64,000 nt of DNA from Antilocapra americana (taxonomy: Eukaryota > Chordata > Mammalia > Artiodactyla > Antilocapridae): NCBI GenBank assembly GCA_007570785.1, contig ML664161.1:1811821-1875820 (forward strand). The letters run 5' to 3'. Positions 1 through 11,639 of this stretch are shown here, in pieces (within the stretch, counting starts at the first letter, position 1; each line of letters starts with the position of its first letter). The notes beneath the pieces were generated by a model. That model did no database searches, was not told the DNA's origin, and was given only the letters and a program-made list of their open reading frames with translations. The translations under genes were made by a program, and so were the position numbers.

Positions 1-345
1 GTTTTGATTTTAAAGAGATCAAAATCTGAAAAAAATAAACATTTACTTTTAATGGTTTCTATTTATACAATTATTTAAGTCAAATTAAGTTTTACTATTT
101 TAATTGAATTAGTTTTAGTAATTTAACATAATTTTATTAACCAAATATGATTTTAAAATCAATTTTAAGTACAAATTACAATAAAATAAATTCATTTATG
201 TGTAAATAGATGAAATTTGAGAAGTTTATACAATTGTGGAAACATCCAAATAACCAATGGGAAATTTCCATTACCCCCAAAAGCTCCCTTGTATCCCTTT
301 GCAGTCAGTTCCACCATCCCTGACCTCAAGCAGCCTTTATTTGAA
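1..345. other. AT-rich sequence, nothing recognised
   Basis: I see no coding frame, known repeat or structured RNA here. The composition is strongly AT-rich like the rest of the non-repeat background in the window. Confidence 0.5.
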
Positions 346-349
346 TTAT

Positions 350-1180
350 TTTTAATTAAGTATTATTTTTGTCTGTTCTGGAATGTCTTATAAATCAAAT
401 CATGAAATATATATCTCTTTGTGACTAGATTTTTCTGCTGAACATATTTTTGAGATTCACTCACATTTTTTGTATATCAGTAGTGACTTATATTGTGAGG
501 CAGTATTCCATTTTATCAACATCCCCTAATATTTTTATTCATTCTATTGATAAACATCTGGGATATTTCCGTTTGGGGTTAATATAAGTCTTTGTGTGGA
601 CATATATTTTCTTTTCTCTTGGGTAACTACCTAGAGGTGAAATATTTATTTACATAAGTAAGATGTGTGGGAAACTGCAAAATTCTTTTCTACAATGGTT
701 GATTTCTGTATACATCTACCAGCAATGTTTGAGAAGTCCTGTTGCTCCACACTTTTTCTTAAACTCTTGAGATTGACCCTCGTTTTGACTTCAACATTCA
801 AGTAGAAATATATTGTTATTTCATTGTAGTTATAACCCGAATTGTCTTGAACACTAAAGATGCTAAGCATGGTTTTAGGCAATTATAGTCATTTGTATAT
901 CTTCTGTAATGTAACTTTTCATCTTTCACCCCTTTTTAAATTATGTTCATTTGTACTCTTATTAATAAGTTATATATAAATCCTTTGTCACATATGACTT
1001 GGCTTTTCATTTCCTTAATAGTGTCTTTTGAACAGCAGAAGTTATAAATTTAAAATTTACTTTTATTTTATAATCTAACACTATTACCTAAATTGGGGAA
1101 GTGAATTTTACATTCTCTTTTTTAACTGTGCTTTACATTTAATTATATAGGTTTCACTTACCTTCTTTTGGTCAAGAAAA
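350..1180 (-). mobile_element. Ancient L1 remnant (ORF2 3' part and 3' region)
   Basis: Read on the plus strand this has the word order of a reversed L1 ORF2 C-terminal region: a 'vector' like GTATTCCATTTTATCAACAT, then GGGTAACTACCTAGAGGTGAA, then a 'contig' of CCAGCAATGTTTGAGAAGTC, then ATTTGTATATCTTCTGTAAT and CCTTTGTCACATATGACTTG. These are the familiar landmarks of old mammalian L1s in reverse. The reading frame is fully broken. The subfamily cannot be named safely; it is older than the ruminant L1s elsewhere in the window. Confidence 0.65.
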
Positions 1181-1557
1181 AAGCTCATCTCTTTGAATGT
1201 AATAACACTGTTAGAATACATGTTAATGATGAAAATGCCTCAAAAAATTAAAGATTCAATATTTTAACTAGCTTTATTCAGAAATATGAACTCACATTAT
1301 AGAGTATCAGTTTCCTACATAACTGATAGTAAAGTGTTAAAACCACAGTGTGCTATCAGTGATTTGGCTAATGAAGCAAAAAGAACAAAACACCAGTGGT
1401 ATTTGCATAAAAAAACACAAATTTGCATAAAAACACAAAATAACTCATTGAATTTTGAAAAAGCAAGGAAGCAAATAAGCAAATGTTCAATATTTCACAT
1501 ATAAACATTAAGTGATTTGCTTTTTTCTAGTAAGTGGTACATCAGGCTGATAAGACA
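1181..1557. other. Unassigned AT-rich sequence
   Basis: Nothing recognised. A short plus-strand open frame at 1286-1504 has no familiar motif and is of a length expected by chance. Confidence 0.4.
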
Positions 1558-1604
1558 CATACATAACATATATGAATGTATGTTTATATAACATATATGA
1601 ATGC

Positions 1605-1635
<31 letters not shown>

Positions 1636-1647
1636 TACACACACAAT
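1558..1647. repeat. AT/ACAT-type microsatellite
   Basis: Short ACATA/ATATG units lead into an uninterrupted AT run at about 1604-1625 and then ACAC/ATAC units. It is a simple, probably length-variable repeat. Confidence 0.8.
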
Positions 1648-3225
1648 TTCTAAAACATTAGTGAAAACTTCAAACTTCATTAGTGACTTTGTTTTGGAAG
1701 TGTTTGGTGAATCTACTATATTCAGGTACTGGCTAATGGTAAGGAAGACCGACTAGTAGGATAAACACTTACTTTGTCAAAGCAAGATATTACTAACGTG
1801 GCAAATCCTTTAGTAGAAATAGTTTAAATGTGATAGTAATATGAGGGAACTATTCTTTTTTCAATTTTGTTGCTAACAAGTACAACTAACTGATCCATAT
1901 TATAAAGGGCTATATAGTCAACAAATGTTGCTTGAGTTTTAACTGTTTTTAGGAGTATGTCCTGATGGCACAGATGTAATGACTTGAAAACATTCTGGAG
2001 TAGCAAGCCAAAGAAAGAGACTCATGCCAGATTGCAAGGCAGCACAGTAGTTTCTCCACTGAAATTCTCTTGCTGTGAAAAAAATGTTGGCTGAACCAAA
2101 GTTGTTTTATGATGTCTGTTAATGTGTGAATTTAAAGATTGCAAACTGCAAGTGTCATTATATGTTGCGGTAAGGGTAAGATGACTATAATGGGTAAGAT
2201 TTCTCACATGAATATTTAATCTAAAAAAAGAACTCTGTGTCCCTTCAAAAGTAGAAATTATTTTGAGTTCAAGATTTTAAAGATTTGAAATGAACATCAA
2301 GATATCTATACCATTTTTAATAACCTTAATATTTCTAAGCATGGAGGGAAGACCTTCCAAAAATTTATAATAGTAGAAATATAGGTTTTCTACATATTAC
2401 TGTGACAAATTCCATCATTTATCAATAGCTATCTATAAGATGGGTGAATATTAATACTGAACATTTTTAGAATTTGTTGCAGATCAACTTATAAATTAAT
2501 GTTCTGAACTTGGTTCCCTATTAAAGATCACCTGCTCATGAACTTCATGGAGCTAGAATCCATTTCATTCATTAGAAGTTGGTTTCAACTATGAAATATA
2601 ATATAAATTAAGAAGGTAAATTGTTGGAATTTACTACTTTAAAAAGATTGAAAATGGAGTTTGAAAACAGCATCACTATTTGATATAAAAGTTAAATGAA
2701 TATCTAGAAGTTACTTTAAAATCTCTCTTTTCACTCCTGTCAACATATCTCTGTGAGATAAGTTTTACTGCTACAAGTATCATTAAAATAATCATATAAA
2801 TAGTTTAGAAATGCAATATCCTCTACAAATACCATGTAATCAGTTTAACCTAGATTAAATAAGTTAATAATCAAAAAACTTATTTGATACATAAAACAAG
2901 TTTCAATATTGGCATATACAGTGTTTGTTCATAGCACACACGTCTAATTTGGAAATTGTTATTTCTTTCATAACTCTCTTCTCTCCTTTCTACTCTGCAA
3001 AAAAAAAAAAAAATCATAGACATAGAGCCTTAAATCTAAACATATTTATTAGCTCTGAGTTTCTGAGACTTAGCTCTAAGAGACTTAGCTCTAAGTTTCT
3101 CATCAGGATTCTCTTTCTTCAGACTATCTCACAAGGTTTCATTCAAGGTGTCAGCCATTGCTCAGGCCCTCAAAGAAGCTCTAGGGGGAAGAATCTGCTT
3201 CTAGTCTCAAGTATTTGTCAGCAGG
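1648..3225. other. Unassigned AT-rich sequence
   Basis: No gene or repeat that I can name. It includes a 13-base A run near 3001 and a small local repetition of 'GACTTAGCTCTAAG' near 3068-3094. No long frame with recognisable protein content exists on either strand. Confidence 0.4.
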
Positions 3226-3229
3226 ATTC

Positions 3230-3555
3230 AGTGCCTTGTAGGCTGCTGGTCTGAAAGCCTCAGCTCTTTGATGGATATTGACTGGAAGCCACCCTTGGGT
3301 CTTTGTCAGTTGGGCCCCTCCATCTGGCAGCCTGCCTCACCAAATCCAGCAAGAAAGAGAGACCGCTAGTGAGATGAAAGTCATGATCTTACTTGTTTAA
3401 ACAGAGAAGTAACATCTCATCACCTTTGCTATATTCTATTCATTACGAGCAAGTCACTAGGTTAACCCACGCTCAAGGGTATGGGATTACACAGGAGTGT
3501 GAGTATCAGGAAGCAAGGATCACTAGGGACAATTTTAGGGTCAGCTCCTCAGAAA
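3230..3555. repeat. Old interspersed repeat, family uncertain
   Basis: The string of phrases (CCTCACCAAATCCAGCAAGA, GTAACATCTCATCACCTTTG, GAGCAAGTCACTAGG, GGGATTACACAGGAGTGTGA, GGATCACTAGGGACAATTTT) matches my memory of a common ancient mammalian interspersed repeat, but I cannot say whether it is an old L1 3' end or an LTR. GC content is higher than in the flanks. The bovine L1 3' end at 3556 abuts or interrupts it. Confidence 0.4.
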
Positions 3556-3727
3556 TTCTCAGTCGCCAGCCTAGGAGTGATGCTCGGGGCTGGTGCATGG
3601 AGATTTCCCGGGGGGAGGGAGGACGGAGGGAGGAGGGGGGGGGGGGGGGGGTTCTGGAGGGGGTGCATATGTAAACCCATGGTGATATCATGGAATTGTA
3701 TGGCAAAAACAATAAAAAAATAAAAGT
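3556..3727 (+). mobile_element. Bovine-type L1 3' UTR, 5'-truncated
   Basis: This is the sense-strand partner of the L1 3' end at 62.4-62.5 kb. Shared words include GTGATGCTCGGGGCTGGTGC, GAGATTTCCCGGGG, GTAAACCCATGGTGATATCA and GTATGGCAAAAACAATAAAA, ending in an A-rich tail at about 3707-3727. The copy keeps only the 3' UTR. It carries an unusually long run of 17 G at 3635-3651 inside the G-rich tract typical of L1 3' UTRs. I found no convincing target-site duplication. Confidence 0.8.
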
Positions 3728-4096
3728 TTTATGTTCTGAAGCCCATATAATTAAAACTATATCATAGAATATGAAATATATAATATCTGTCAAATAGGAG
3801 ATAATATTCATTAAAGATTTTGTGTTCTGGGAAAAATAAAAAAAGAAATTCTATCCTTTCACAAGAACCTGGTGAAGAGTAACTTCAGAGTCAACAGATT
3901 CTGAGGGAAGAAGTTGGTTCTTAATGTGATTAATGATTGTTAGAGAACAAACTTGTACAATGAGGCTCCTCCCAATGGACTATTTGGATGAAGATGTTAA
4001 CCCTTCTCTATTTTCTCCAAAACTAGACCTGGGTGACTAGCTTCTGTTACAATTCAGTAGAATTGAAATATAGGGCAGGTATGTATGAGTGCTTGA
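3728..4096. other. Unassigned sequence
   Basis: Nothing recognised between the L1 3' end and the SINE. Confidence 0.4.
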
Positions 4097-4097
4097 G

Positions 4098-4313
4098 CTA
4101 CCCACGTGGTGGTAGTGCTGAAGACTCCACCTACCAATGCAGAAGATGAAGAGATACAGTTTCAGTCTCTGAGCTGGGAAGATTTCTTGGAGAAGGAAAT
4201 GGCAACCCACTCCAGTATCCTTGCCTGGGAAATCCCATAGATAGAAGAGCCTGGTGGGCTGCAGTCCATGGAATAGCAAAGAGTGGGATATGACTTAACG
4301 ACTGAGCGCATTT
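4098..4313 (+). mobile_element. Bov-tA SINE
   Basis: It has a tRNA-derived head followed by the Bov-A body: GGAGAAGGAAATGGCAACCC, ACTCCAGTATCCTTGCCTGG, GAAATCCCATAGATAGAAGA and a final ACTTAACGACTGAGCGCA. The head is diverged (CTACCCACGTGGTGGTAGTG). The tail runs into a T-rich sequence, and no clear duplication flanks it. Confidence 0.88.
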
Positions 4314-6249
4314 TTATTTATGCAAGTTCTTTTTGTCCATCACTTCATATTTAGAAGGTTTTTTTATTCATTGGTTATGTACATTCCTTGTAATTTTTAA
4401 GTAAGATATTATCTTTCCATTGCACTTATGAATAAGATTTTTTTTCAGTATTCTTTCCAGTATAACTAATTTTTGGTAGGTGGGAACTGCCTTCATTCAA
4501 TGTGACAGTGTTTATTAATTTTAATAATTTTGAATTATTTGTAGCTGGTATAATTGTTTTTATCACCAAAGACGCATGCTTATTTATATTCTATTTTTAA
4601 ATTAAGACTTTAAATTAAAAGTAAAATTTCTGAAAAAAAACTGCATTTTAAATTTTTTATAGCAGTGACAACTCAGATTAAATGAAGATTTTATTCATTA
4701 AGGACAAGTTATTTAGCCAATTCTACTTGAAGTAACTTTATTATTATAAAGTAGATGAATTCAATGGTGTTCATTTAAGCATTCAAGTGATTCTTAGATC
4801 CAGCTATCTTTCAACTTTGTTTCTGGAATCCTAAATTCATTTGCACAAACCAGAGAAAAATTGTTGTATCACAAAGTAAAGTTTTGGTTTAGAAAGTAAA
4901 CAGCAGTAAGTTCCATTTCTTAATTGTAAACTATTGATAAAGATTCTTGTCAATTGCTAAATTAAGCTCATATTTTATTTTGAAACTATTTTGGGGTCAA
5001 ATATGGGATTTTATTTGGGGAAAGATATATTTATACCCTTCCACTAAAGCTTCCATTTTAACAGAATTTTTTCCTATGATCTGTTTATAATTTTAGATTA
5101 TATATGTGACTATTTGTACATATGCCTTACCTCCCATACTAGAGTCCACACTTCTTGCAACCTGAATCCTAGCTAGAAAAGTGTCCTGCACACAATTTGT
5201 GTTCAACAAAAATTGGTAGAAAGAATGAAATGAATGTAATGCAATGTTTCCAGATTATTTCATTGATAACTATTTAAGCTTAGAGTTTCAGTTTAGACCT
5301 ACATTATGTTTAATGAACTATGTTTTACCGTCTTTAAACAGAGAAAATACATTAACCTTTCTTCTTATCCCATAAACCTGGTTCTTAATAGTGCATTTCT
5401 GCCTTTGTAAAAAGTAGGATTAGATAGTCATTTGAATGAGCTCCAAGTTTTCTTGTGCTAAATATGACAGCTTTGAATATATTTGTACTTCTCTGATTCA
5501 CTCACACCATGGAGATGTAATTTTGCAAGTAGTAATTTCCAGAGTAATAAACAAAATGAGAATTCAGAAGTCTGCAAGGGACACACTGATGAAAATGACA
5601 TTTTTTTTTTCAAATTCTTGCAAGTTAGTTTTCTCTGTAAAAAATATACTCCAGGAATTTGGTTTGGCACTTACAATAAATTTCCTCCTGATATCATTAA
5701 CATTGAAATATATTTTATAAAGTATTTCACCAAAAAATGCATGAATACTTATTTGTAACTTGGGTTAAATATGCTGTTGGAATCTACCAACATTTTGCTT
5801 TATTTTAATTTTACATATTTAAATAAGGTTGTCAATGAAATTACAAATATTTCATTTATGCATTTTGCCTAGTAGTTTTTTCAATTGCAGGTAAAATGTA
5901 CTCACATGGAGAAATAAATATACTAGAAATAAAGCAATGTCAAAATGACAAGAATGCCCATATTTTCTGTTTAATCTTAACAAATATTTAGATTCAGTAA
6001 CAGAAGAGTTGTAGACATTTCAAATAGCGAACTTTGGTCAAATTAATTATATCTTTTCTGTCTACTATTTCCAAGGATTCTGTGCAGGTATTTATCAAAC
6101 TTGCAATGATACTGAAAAATGAAAAAATTTGAAGAGAAAATCTCATAAGAAACATTTTGAACTGAGGACTTGTACATAGGATTTTAATATCTATAAGTTT
6201 TAAAGAGCTGATTTGCCTATTGTCTATATGCTGATTCATTAACTAAAGC
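4314..6249. other. Unassigned AT-rich sequence with a possible L2 3' end
   Basis: Nearly all of this stretch is unrecognised. At about 5110-5240 the phrases CTAGAGTCCACACTTCTTGC and GTGTCCTGCACACAATTTGT followed by a GAATGAAATGAATG ending resemble the 3' end of an L2 element in sense orientation, but the match is weak. Short overlapping open frames around 5436-5758 have no known motif. Confidence 0.35.
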
Positions 6250-7498
6250 ATGTTTCAGTTCAGTTCAGTTCAGTTGCTCAATCATGTCTGACTCTTTGCA
6301 ATCCCATGGACTGCAGCGCTCCAGGCCTTCCTGTCCATCACCAACTCCCCGAGTTTACTCAAACTCATATCCATTGAGCTGGTGATGTCATCCAACCATC
6401 TCATCTTCTGTTGTCCCCTTCTCTTCCCATCTTCAATCTTTCTCAGCATCAGGGTCTTTTCAAATGAGTCAATTCTTCACATCAGGTGGCTAAAGTATTG
6501 GAGTTTCAGCTTCAACAACTGTCTTTTCAATGAACAATCAGAACTGATCTCCTTTAGGATGGACTGGTTGGATCTCCTTGCAGTCCAAGGGACTCTCAAG
6601 AGTCTTCTCCAACACCACACTTCAAAAGCATCAATTCTTCTGCACTCAGCTTTCTTCACAGTCCAACTCTCACATCCATACATGACTACTGGAAAAACCA
6701 TAGCCTTGAATAGAGGGACATTTGTTGACAAAGTAATGTCCCTTCTTTTTAATATGCTGTCTAGGTTGGTCATAATTTTCCATCCAAGGAGTAAGCATCT
6801 TTTAATTTCAGGGCTACAGTCACCATCTTCAGTGATTTTGGAGCCCAAAAAAATAAGTCTGACACTCTTTCCACTGTTTCCTCATCTATTTGCCATGAAT
6901 TGATGGGATTGGATGCCATGATTTTAGTTTTCTGAATGTTGAGCTTTTAGCCAACTTTTTCCCTCTCCTCTTTCACTTTCATCAGGAGGCTCTTTAGTTC
7001 TTCTTCACTTTCTGCCATAAGGGTGGTGTCATCTGCATATCTGAAGTTATTGATATTCCTCCTGGCAATCTTGTTTCCAGCTTGTGCTTCATTCAGCCCA
7101 GTGTTTCTCATGATGTACTCTGTATACAAGTTAAATAACCAGGGTGACAATATACAGCCTCTCTTTCTTATTTCCCTATTTAGATCCAGTCTGTTGTTCC
7201 ATGTCCAGTTCTAACTGTTGCTTCCTGACCTGCATACAGATTTCTCAAGAGGCAGGTCAGTTGGTCTGGTATTCCTGTCTCTTTCAGAATTTTCCACAGT
7301 TTATTGTTATCCACACAGTCAATGACTTTTACATAGTCAATAAAGCATAAATTCTCTTGCTTGTTTGATGATCCAGTGGATGTTGGCAATTTGATCTCTG
7401 ATTCCTCTGCCTTTTCTAAACCCGACTTGAACATCTGGAAGTTCACAGTTCATGTATTGTTGAAGCCTGGCTTAGAGAATCTTGAGCATTACTTTACA
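6250..7498 (-). mobile_element. BovB LINE, 5'-truncated, 3' half with RT motif
   Basis: It begins on the plus strand with the reversed BovB tail, repeated CAGTT units, followed by the reversed 3' end (ATCATGTCTGACTCTTTGCA, CATCACCAACTCCCCGAG). Reading the minus strand upstream gives the reverse transcriptase palm: the frame at 7150-6947 includes NNFRYADDTTLMAESEEELK, with the catalytic YADD tetrad intact. Further upstream, 7446-7180 encodes RT residues such as FIDYVKVIDCVDNNKLWKIL. The element is truncated inside the RT domain, and stops and shifts separate the frames, so it is dead. BovB is an RTE-clade non-LTR retrotransposon common in ruminants. Confidence 0.93.
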
Positions 7499-7825
7499 AT
7501 ATGTTTATTGACCCCCTTATTGAACTCTTGCCATTTATGAGATATGGGACAACATTATCAACATCTTAAACACAGTAAGAGAGAAAGTATTGGGGCTTTG
7601 GAAACTGTGCACAAAGGTGCAAATAAGCTTTGGGCTGCTTTATATGACACAGTGGCAGGTAATATCCAAGAGGCAGCCTCTCATAATTCCCAGAAACTTC
7701 ACTTTTGAATCAAGCAGACCGGAGTTAAATTTCTTGACTTGCTGTCTATTAGCTGTGTTGCAAATGATTCTTTACTGCATATCTCAGCTGTTTTACACAA
7801 ATATGACAAAAATTATATCACATTT
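7499..7825. other. Unassigned sequence
   Basis: Nothing recognised between the BovB and the next SINE. Confidence 0.35.
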
Positions 7826-7836
7826 GATAGTTCTAA

Positions 7837-8050
7837 GGACTACTATGGTGGCTCAGATGGTAAAGCGTCTGCTTACAAGGCAGGAGACCTGGGTTCAACC
7901 TCTGTGTCAGGAAGATCTCCTGGAGAAGGAAATGGCAACCCACTCCAGTATTCTTGCCTGGAATATCCCATGGATGGCAGAGCCTGGTAGACTACAGTCC
8001 ATGTGGTCACAAGGTGTCAGACACGACTGAGTGACTTCACTTTTCACTAT
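7837..8050 (+). mobile_element. Bov-tA SINE with target-site duplication
   Basis: Head GGTGGCTCAGATGGTAAAGC, body GGAGAAGGAAATGGCAACCC and 3' end GTCAGACACGACTGAGTGAC. It is flanked by GATAGTTCTAA at 7826-7836 and GAGAGTTCTAA at 8051-8061, an 11-bp duplication with one mismatch, which fixes its ends. Bov-tA elements have a tRNA-Glu-like head and a Bov-A body derived from the BovB 3' end, and are thought to be mobilised by BovB. Confidence 0.92.
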
Positions 8051-8061
8051 GAGAGTTCTAA

Positions 8062-8524
8062 ACCTTAAACATTGTATATTTAAGGATTTCTTATGTATCA
8101 GTGACTACTTTGTGTCATTTTGCTGATAATGATGAGTCTGCCCATGGAAATAAAAATGGCTATGATTTTGCTGTTGCTGATTTTTCCATTAAGGTAACCA
8201 GAGACAATTTTGCGGGGAGTGTTCCAGATTCTGAAACAGTATTAAATGTACAAATATTTTAGTAAGGGAAATATATGGGAGAGTAAATGGTAAGAAAATA
8301 TAGGGATGCTTAAACATTGTCAGACAACATGCAGGTAAAATCCCAATCTGGGAGATGGACTATCTTATTATCTAAGGAATGTTCAGCTAGTCCTCCTATG
8401 GGCTCAAACTCAAAGTCTGAGGAATTTTGTTTTCTAGGAACAAGTTTGCTAGAAGTATCTGCCATGTCCAGTAATTGGGAAAAAACTTACATGAAGCTTG
8501 GCTATAATGGATTTTAGAGTATAG
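8062..8524. other. Unassigned sequence
   Basis: Nothing recognised. Confidence 0.35.
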
Positions 8525-8534
8525 CAGTTGGGAC

Positions 8535-9517
8535 CCATATGTGGGACAAGAAGCAACAGTTAGAACTGGTAATGGAACAACTGATTGGTTCAAAATTGGG
8601 AAAGGAGTACAAGTTTGTATATTATCACTCTGCTTATTTAGAGTATATTATCACTCTTTGCAAGTATAGCATGTGAAATGCCATGATGGATGAATCACAA
8701 ACTGGACTCAAGATTGCCAGGGGAAATATCAATAATCTCAGATATGCAAGATGAAACCACTCTAAATGGCAGAAAGCAAAGAGGTACTAAAGATTCTCTT
8801 GATGAGGGTAAAGAAGGAGAGTGAAAAAGCTAGCTTAAAACTCAACATTCAAAAAACTGAGATCTTGGCATCTGGTCCCATCACTTCATGGTAAATAGAA
8901 GGGAAAAAAGTAGAAACAATGACAGATTTTATTTTCTTAGGCTCCAAAATCACTGCAGACAGTGACTGCAGCCATGAAATTAAAGGTGATCCTTGGAAGG
9001 AAAGCCATAACAAACATAGACAGTGTATTGAAAAGCAGGAACATAAATTTGCCAACAAAGGTCTGTAAAGTCGAAGATGTGGTTTTTCCATAGTCATATA
9101 CAGATATGAGAGTTGGACTGTAAAGAAGGCTGAGGCTGAAGAATTGATGCTTTTGAGCTGTGGTGTTGGAGAAGACTCTTGAGAGTCCCTTGGGTTGCAA
9201 GGAGATTAACCCAGTCAATCCTAAAAGAAATCAACCCTGAATATTCATTGGAAGGACTGATGCTGAAGCTGAGGCTCCAATACTTTGGCCACCTGATGGG
9301 AAGAATTGACTCACTGGAAAAGACTCTGTTACTGGGAAAGATCAAAGGCAAAAGGAGAAGGGAGTGGCAGAAGATAAGATGGTTAGATAGCATCACTGAC
9401 TCAATGGACTTGAATTTGAACACAATCCAGGAGACAGTGAGAACAGGGCGGCCTGGTGTGCTGCTGTCCACGGGGTTGCAAAGAGTCAGACATGACTTAG
9501 TGACTGAACAATAGCAA
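8535..9517 (+). mobile_element. BovB LINE 3' fragment with 10-bp duplication
   Basis: It starts in the RT domain (AAGAAGCAACAGTTAGAACT) and runs to the 3' end (GTCAGACATGACTTAGTGAC). The RT core is broken: the YADD codons read ATGCAAGATGA, an inserted A giving a stop. A 15-bp internal repeat, GTATATTATCACTCT at 8617-8631 and 8643-8657, is an added local duplication. The element lies between two copies of CAGTTGGGAC, at 8525-8534 and 9518-9527, which I read as a 10-bp target-site duplication. The tail is GAACAATAGCAA rather than a long repeat. Confidence 0.92.
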
Positions 9518-9527
9518 CAGTTGGGAC

Positions 9528-10262
9528 TCTGGTTAATTATGATCCTGGTAGTTGGAGGACTGCAAGGCTCATTTCCTTTGGTTAACCCCCACTTAGAAGA
9601 GGTGTGCTGGATGGATTCAAGTGGGCACTGAATAACTACTCAGTCTATTTAGGAGAAGCAAAAGATGACTACTCATGGCTTACATTTTATAGTGATCCTA
9701 GAAGAGTAGTATACTCACTCATTTTCAACTCAATGTTTAACCCATTTCTGTTGAGCCAAATTCAAACCTATATCCAGTAATCGCACATTCTCTCCAAAGA
9801 ATCCCTTGGAGTTGTGCAATATGTTATAGTTTAGAAAAGCAGTTATATCATTTATCTTTGTTATTTGAATGACATAAAACCTATGAAATTAATGTTGGAC
9901 AAGATGTCACTTGAGGAAACCGAGACTCAGTGAGCATCTGGGTAGGGACAGGGGAGGGTTTGGTGAGTGGAAGGTCTGGGCCATCAGAAACTTGCCTTAA
10001 CCCCAAGCCTGTGTTACCAATGATCCTTTCTTGTCTACTGGCTGCAGTCCTCCAAAAATGCACTGTATGGCAGCGATCAGGTTTTAAAGATATCCTCAAT
10101 AGGCTATATTGTCAGTTGAGGTAGTGATGGTCAAAAGAGGAGAAAGAGTCAAAGACAGGTTTCAGATCTGTGTGGCAGACAGAATAAGACTACAATAAGA
10201 TAAAAGTAAGAAGTTCATATCCTTACTTTCCTCACCGGGATCAGTTTGTAGACTCATTATTT
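9528..10262. other. Unassigned sequence, possible MIR trace
   Basis: Mostly unrecognised. GAGGAAACCGAGACTCAGTG near 9914 resembles the conserved core of a reversed MIR, but the match does not extend. GC content is raised between 9940 and 10100 without a recognisable gene. Confidence 0.3.
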
Positions 10263-10462
10263 GGTGGTGGTGATTTAGTCACTAAGTCATTTCTAATTCT
10301 TTGTAATCCCATGGACTTTAGCATGCCAGGTTCTTCTGTCCATGGGATTTCTCAGGCAAGAATACTGGAGTTGGTTGTCATTTCCTTCTCCAGGGGATCT
10401 TCCTGACTCAAGGATTTAATCTGTGTCTCCAGCATTGTAGGCAAACTTTTTTACCACTGAAG
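10263..10462 (-). mobile_element. Bov-tA SINE
   Basis: Reversed Bov-tA: GGTGATTTAGTCACTAAGTC, CATGGGATTTCTCAGGCAAG, TTCCTTCTCCAGGGGATCTT, then the reversed head ending near TTTTTTACCACTGAAG. It is quite diverged, and the ends are set by homology only. Confidence 0.85.
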
Positions 10463-11467
10463 TAAAAGTCTAGGTGTTCCCTAGACTCCATTTAGAGGGG
10501 GGTTTTATTGAAGCCAACAGGAAGAAGTGCATTTGTTCTGAGAACAAAAATAGATCAGGTGTGCAGGTGAAGTCTTTTTCTAGGATTTTAGAGCTTGTTA
10601 TTTCACTTTTGAAAATCAGGGTAATCAAACAAATTGCATTCTTATTGTTTTACAAATGTGTCATTTTATCGCACCTGATGTCAGCTTTGGGAATCACAAG
10701 AACAGTGTAGCTACTCACAATGAAACCAGACTCAAGTAGCAAATCAATCCTATAGAATATAAACCTTAGCTACAAGTTGATACATATTTATTTGCATATA
10801 ACAAAATAACTGAGTGTATAAAGATAATTTAAAGTTTCTTTTTAATCCACTTTTATTCACTGGATGGAAACATTTTGATTTAGAATAGCAAGAGAACTCG
10901 ATACTATTTACATTTACCAGAAATATTCAAATAGGTCATGGTGTAGAGACTTTCTCATATCTGCTATCAAGCTGGAAAATACATATAAGATTTGAAAATA
11001 AATGCCATTTTGGTTTTATATTTGTCTATTATGAAAACAACAGTAGGAACTAATTTGGAAAATTTTAAACTTTCTCTGGAGGTTTCACAAATATGTTGTC
11101 CTGCCTCAATCTGAATTAAGTTAATTAATAAAACACATAAACTCATGCATTGCCTGATTCCATGGACGTTCTTGCCAGCTGCTCTGACTTTATTGAATAA
11201 TACATTATCATTGTGATAGTGTATTTGTGATGATGAATTGCACTGTTACATAATTAGAGCAATTGTGTCCTGATGATATATTAACTCAATAACCCAGTAG
11301 CAGGCAGGAGAAAATTATTTTAGCAATTCTGATTCTACATGATTATTTTTAAGTTCATTGTGAAAACATTTGAGTTGTTTGTACTGTAATAGCTCAGCAA
11401 AACATTTTTATCCAGGGCTTCCATTTTACAAGTGAGAATCATTCCTGAATTGGGATAAAGGGTGTAA
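10463..11467. other. Unassigned AT-rich sequence
   Basis: No gene, repeat or RNA recognised over this kilobase. Confidence 0.35.
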
Positions 11468-11635
11468 TTCAGTCCTGGCTTAACTGTATTTCTTATTTTC
11501 TAAACCTGAATAGCTATTCTGAAACTCAATTTTCCCTTCTGAAAAATGGAGGTAACAACTGTTTTCTTACAGTTTTATTGTAAGGATAAAGTGAATTTAG
11601 GAGTTTGAGAGAATTTGTAAAGAAAGATGCAAAGA
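11468..11635 (+). repeat. MIR SINE (3' part)
   Basis: AACTCAATTTTCCCTTCTGA then AAAATGGAGGTAACAACTG and TATTGTAAGGATAAAGTGAA follow the MIR core (CTCAGTTTCC-TCATCTGTAAAATGGG, then GTGAGGATTAAATGAG). Diverged, as expected for this old tRNA-derived SINE. Confidence 0.6.
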
Positions 11636-11639
11636 TAAG

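Noticed and set aside
1286..1504. Small host gene of 72 codons
   Set aside because: No motif, no start context of note, and a length expected by chance in AT-rich DNA.
6253..6275. CRISPR-like or regulatory tandem repeat of CAGTT
   Set aside because: It is the reversed 3' tail repeat of BovB, seen also at 13,210 in the same place.
6250..7498. Functional reverse transcriptase
   Set aside because: YADD is intact, but the frame is broken by stops and shifts and the 5' half is missing.
7837..7910. tRNA gene in the SINE head
   Set aside because: All tRNA-like heads here belong to Bov-tA or CHR SINEs, continue into the SINE body and lack an intact cloverleaf.
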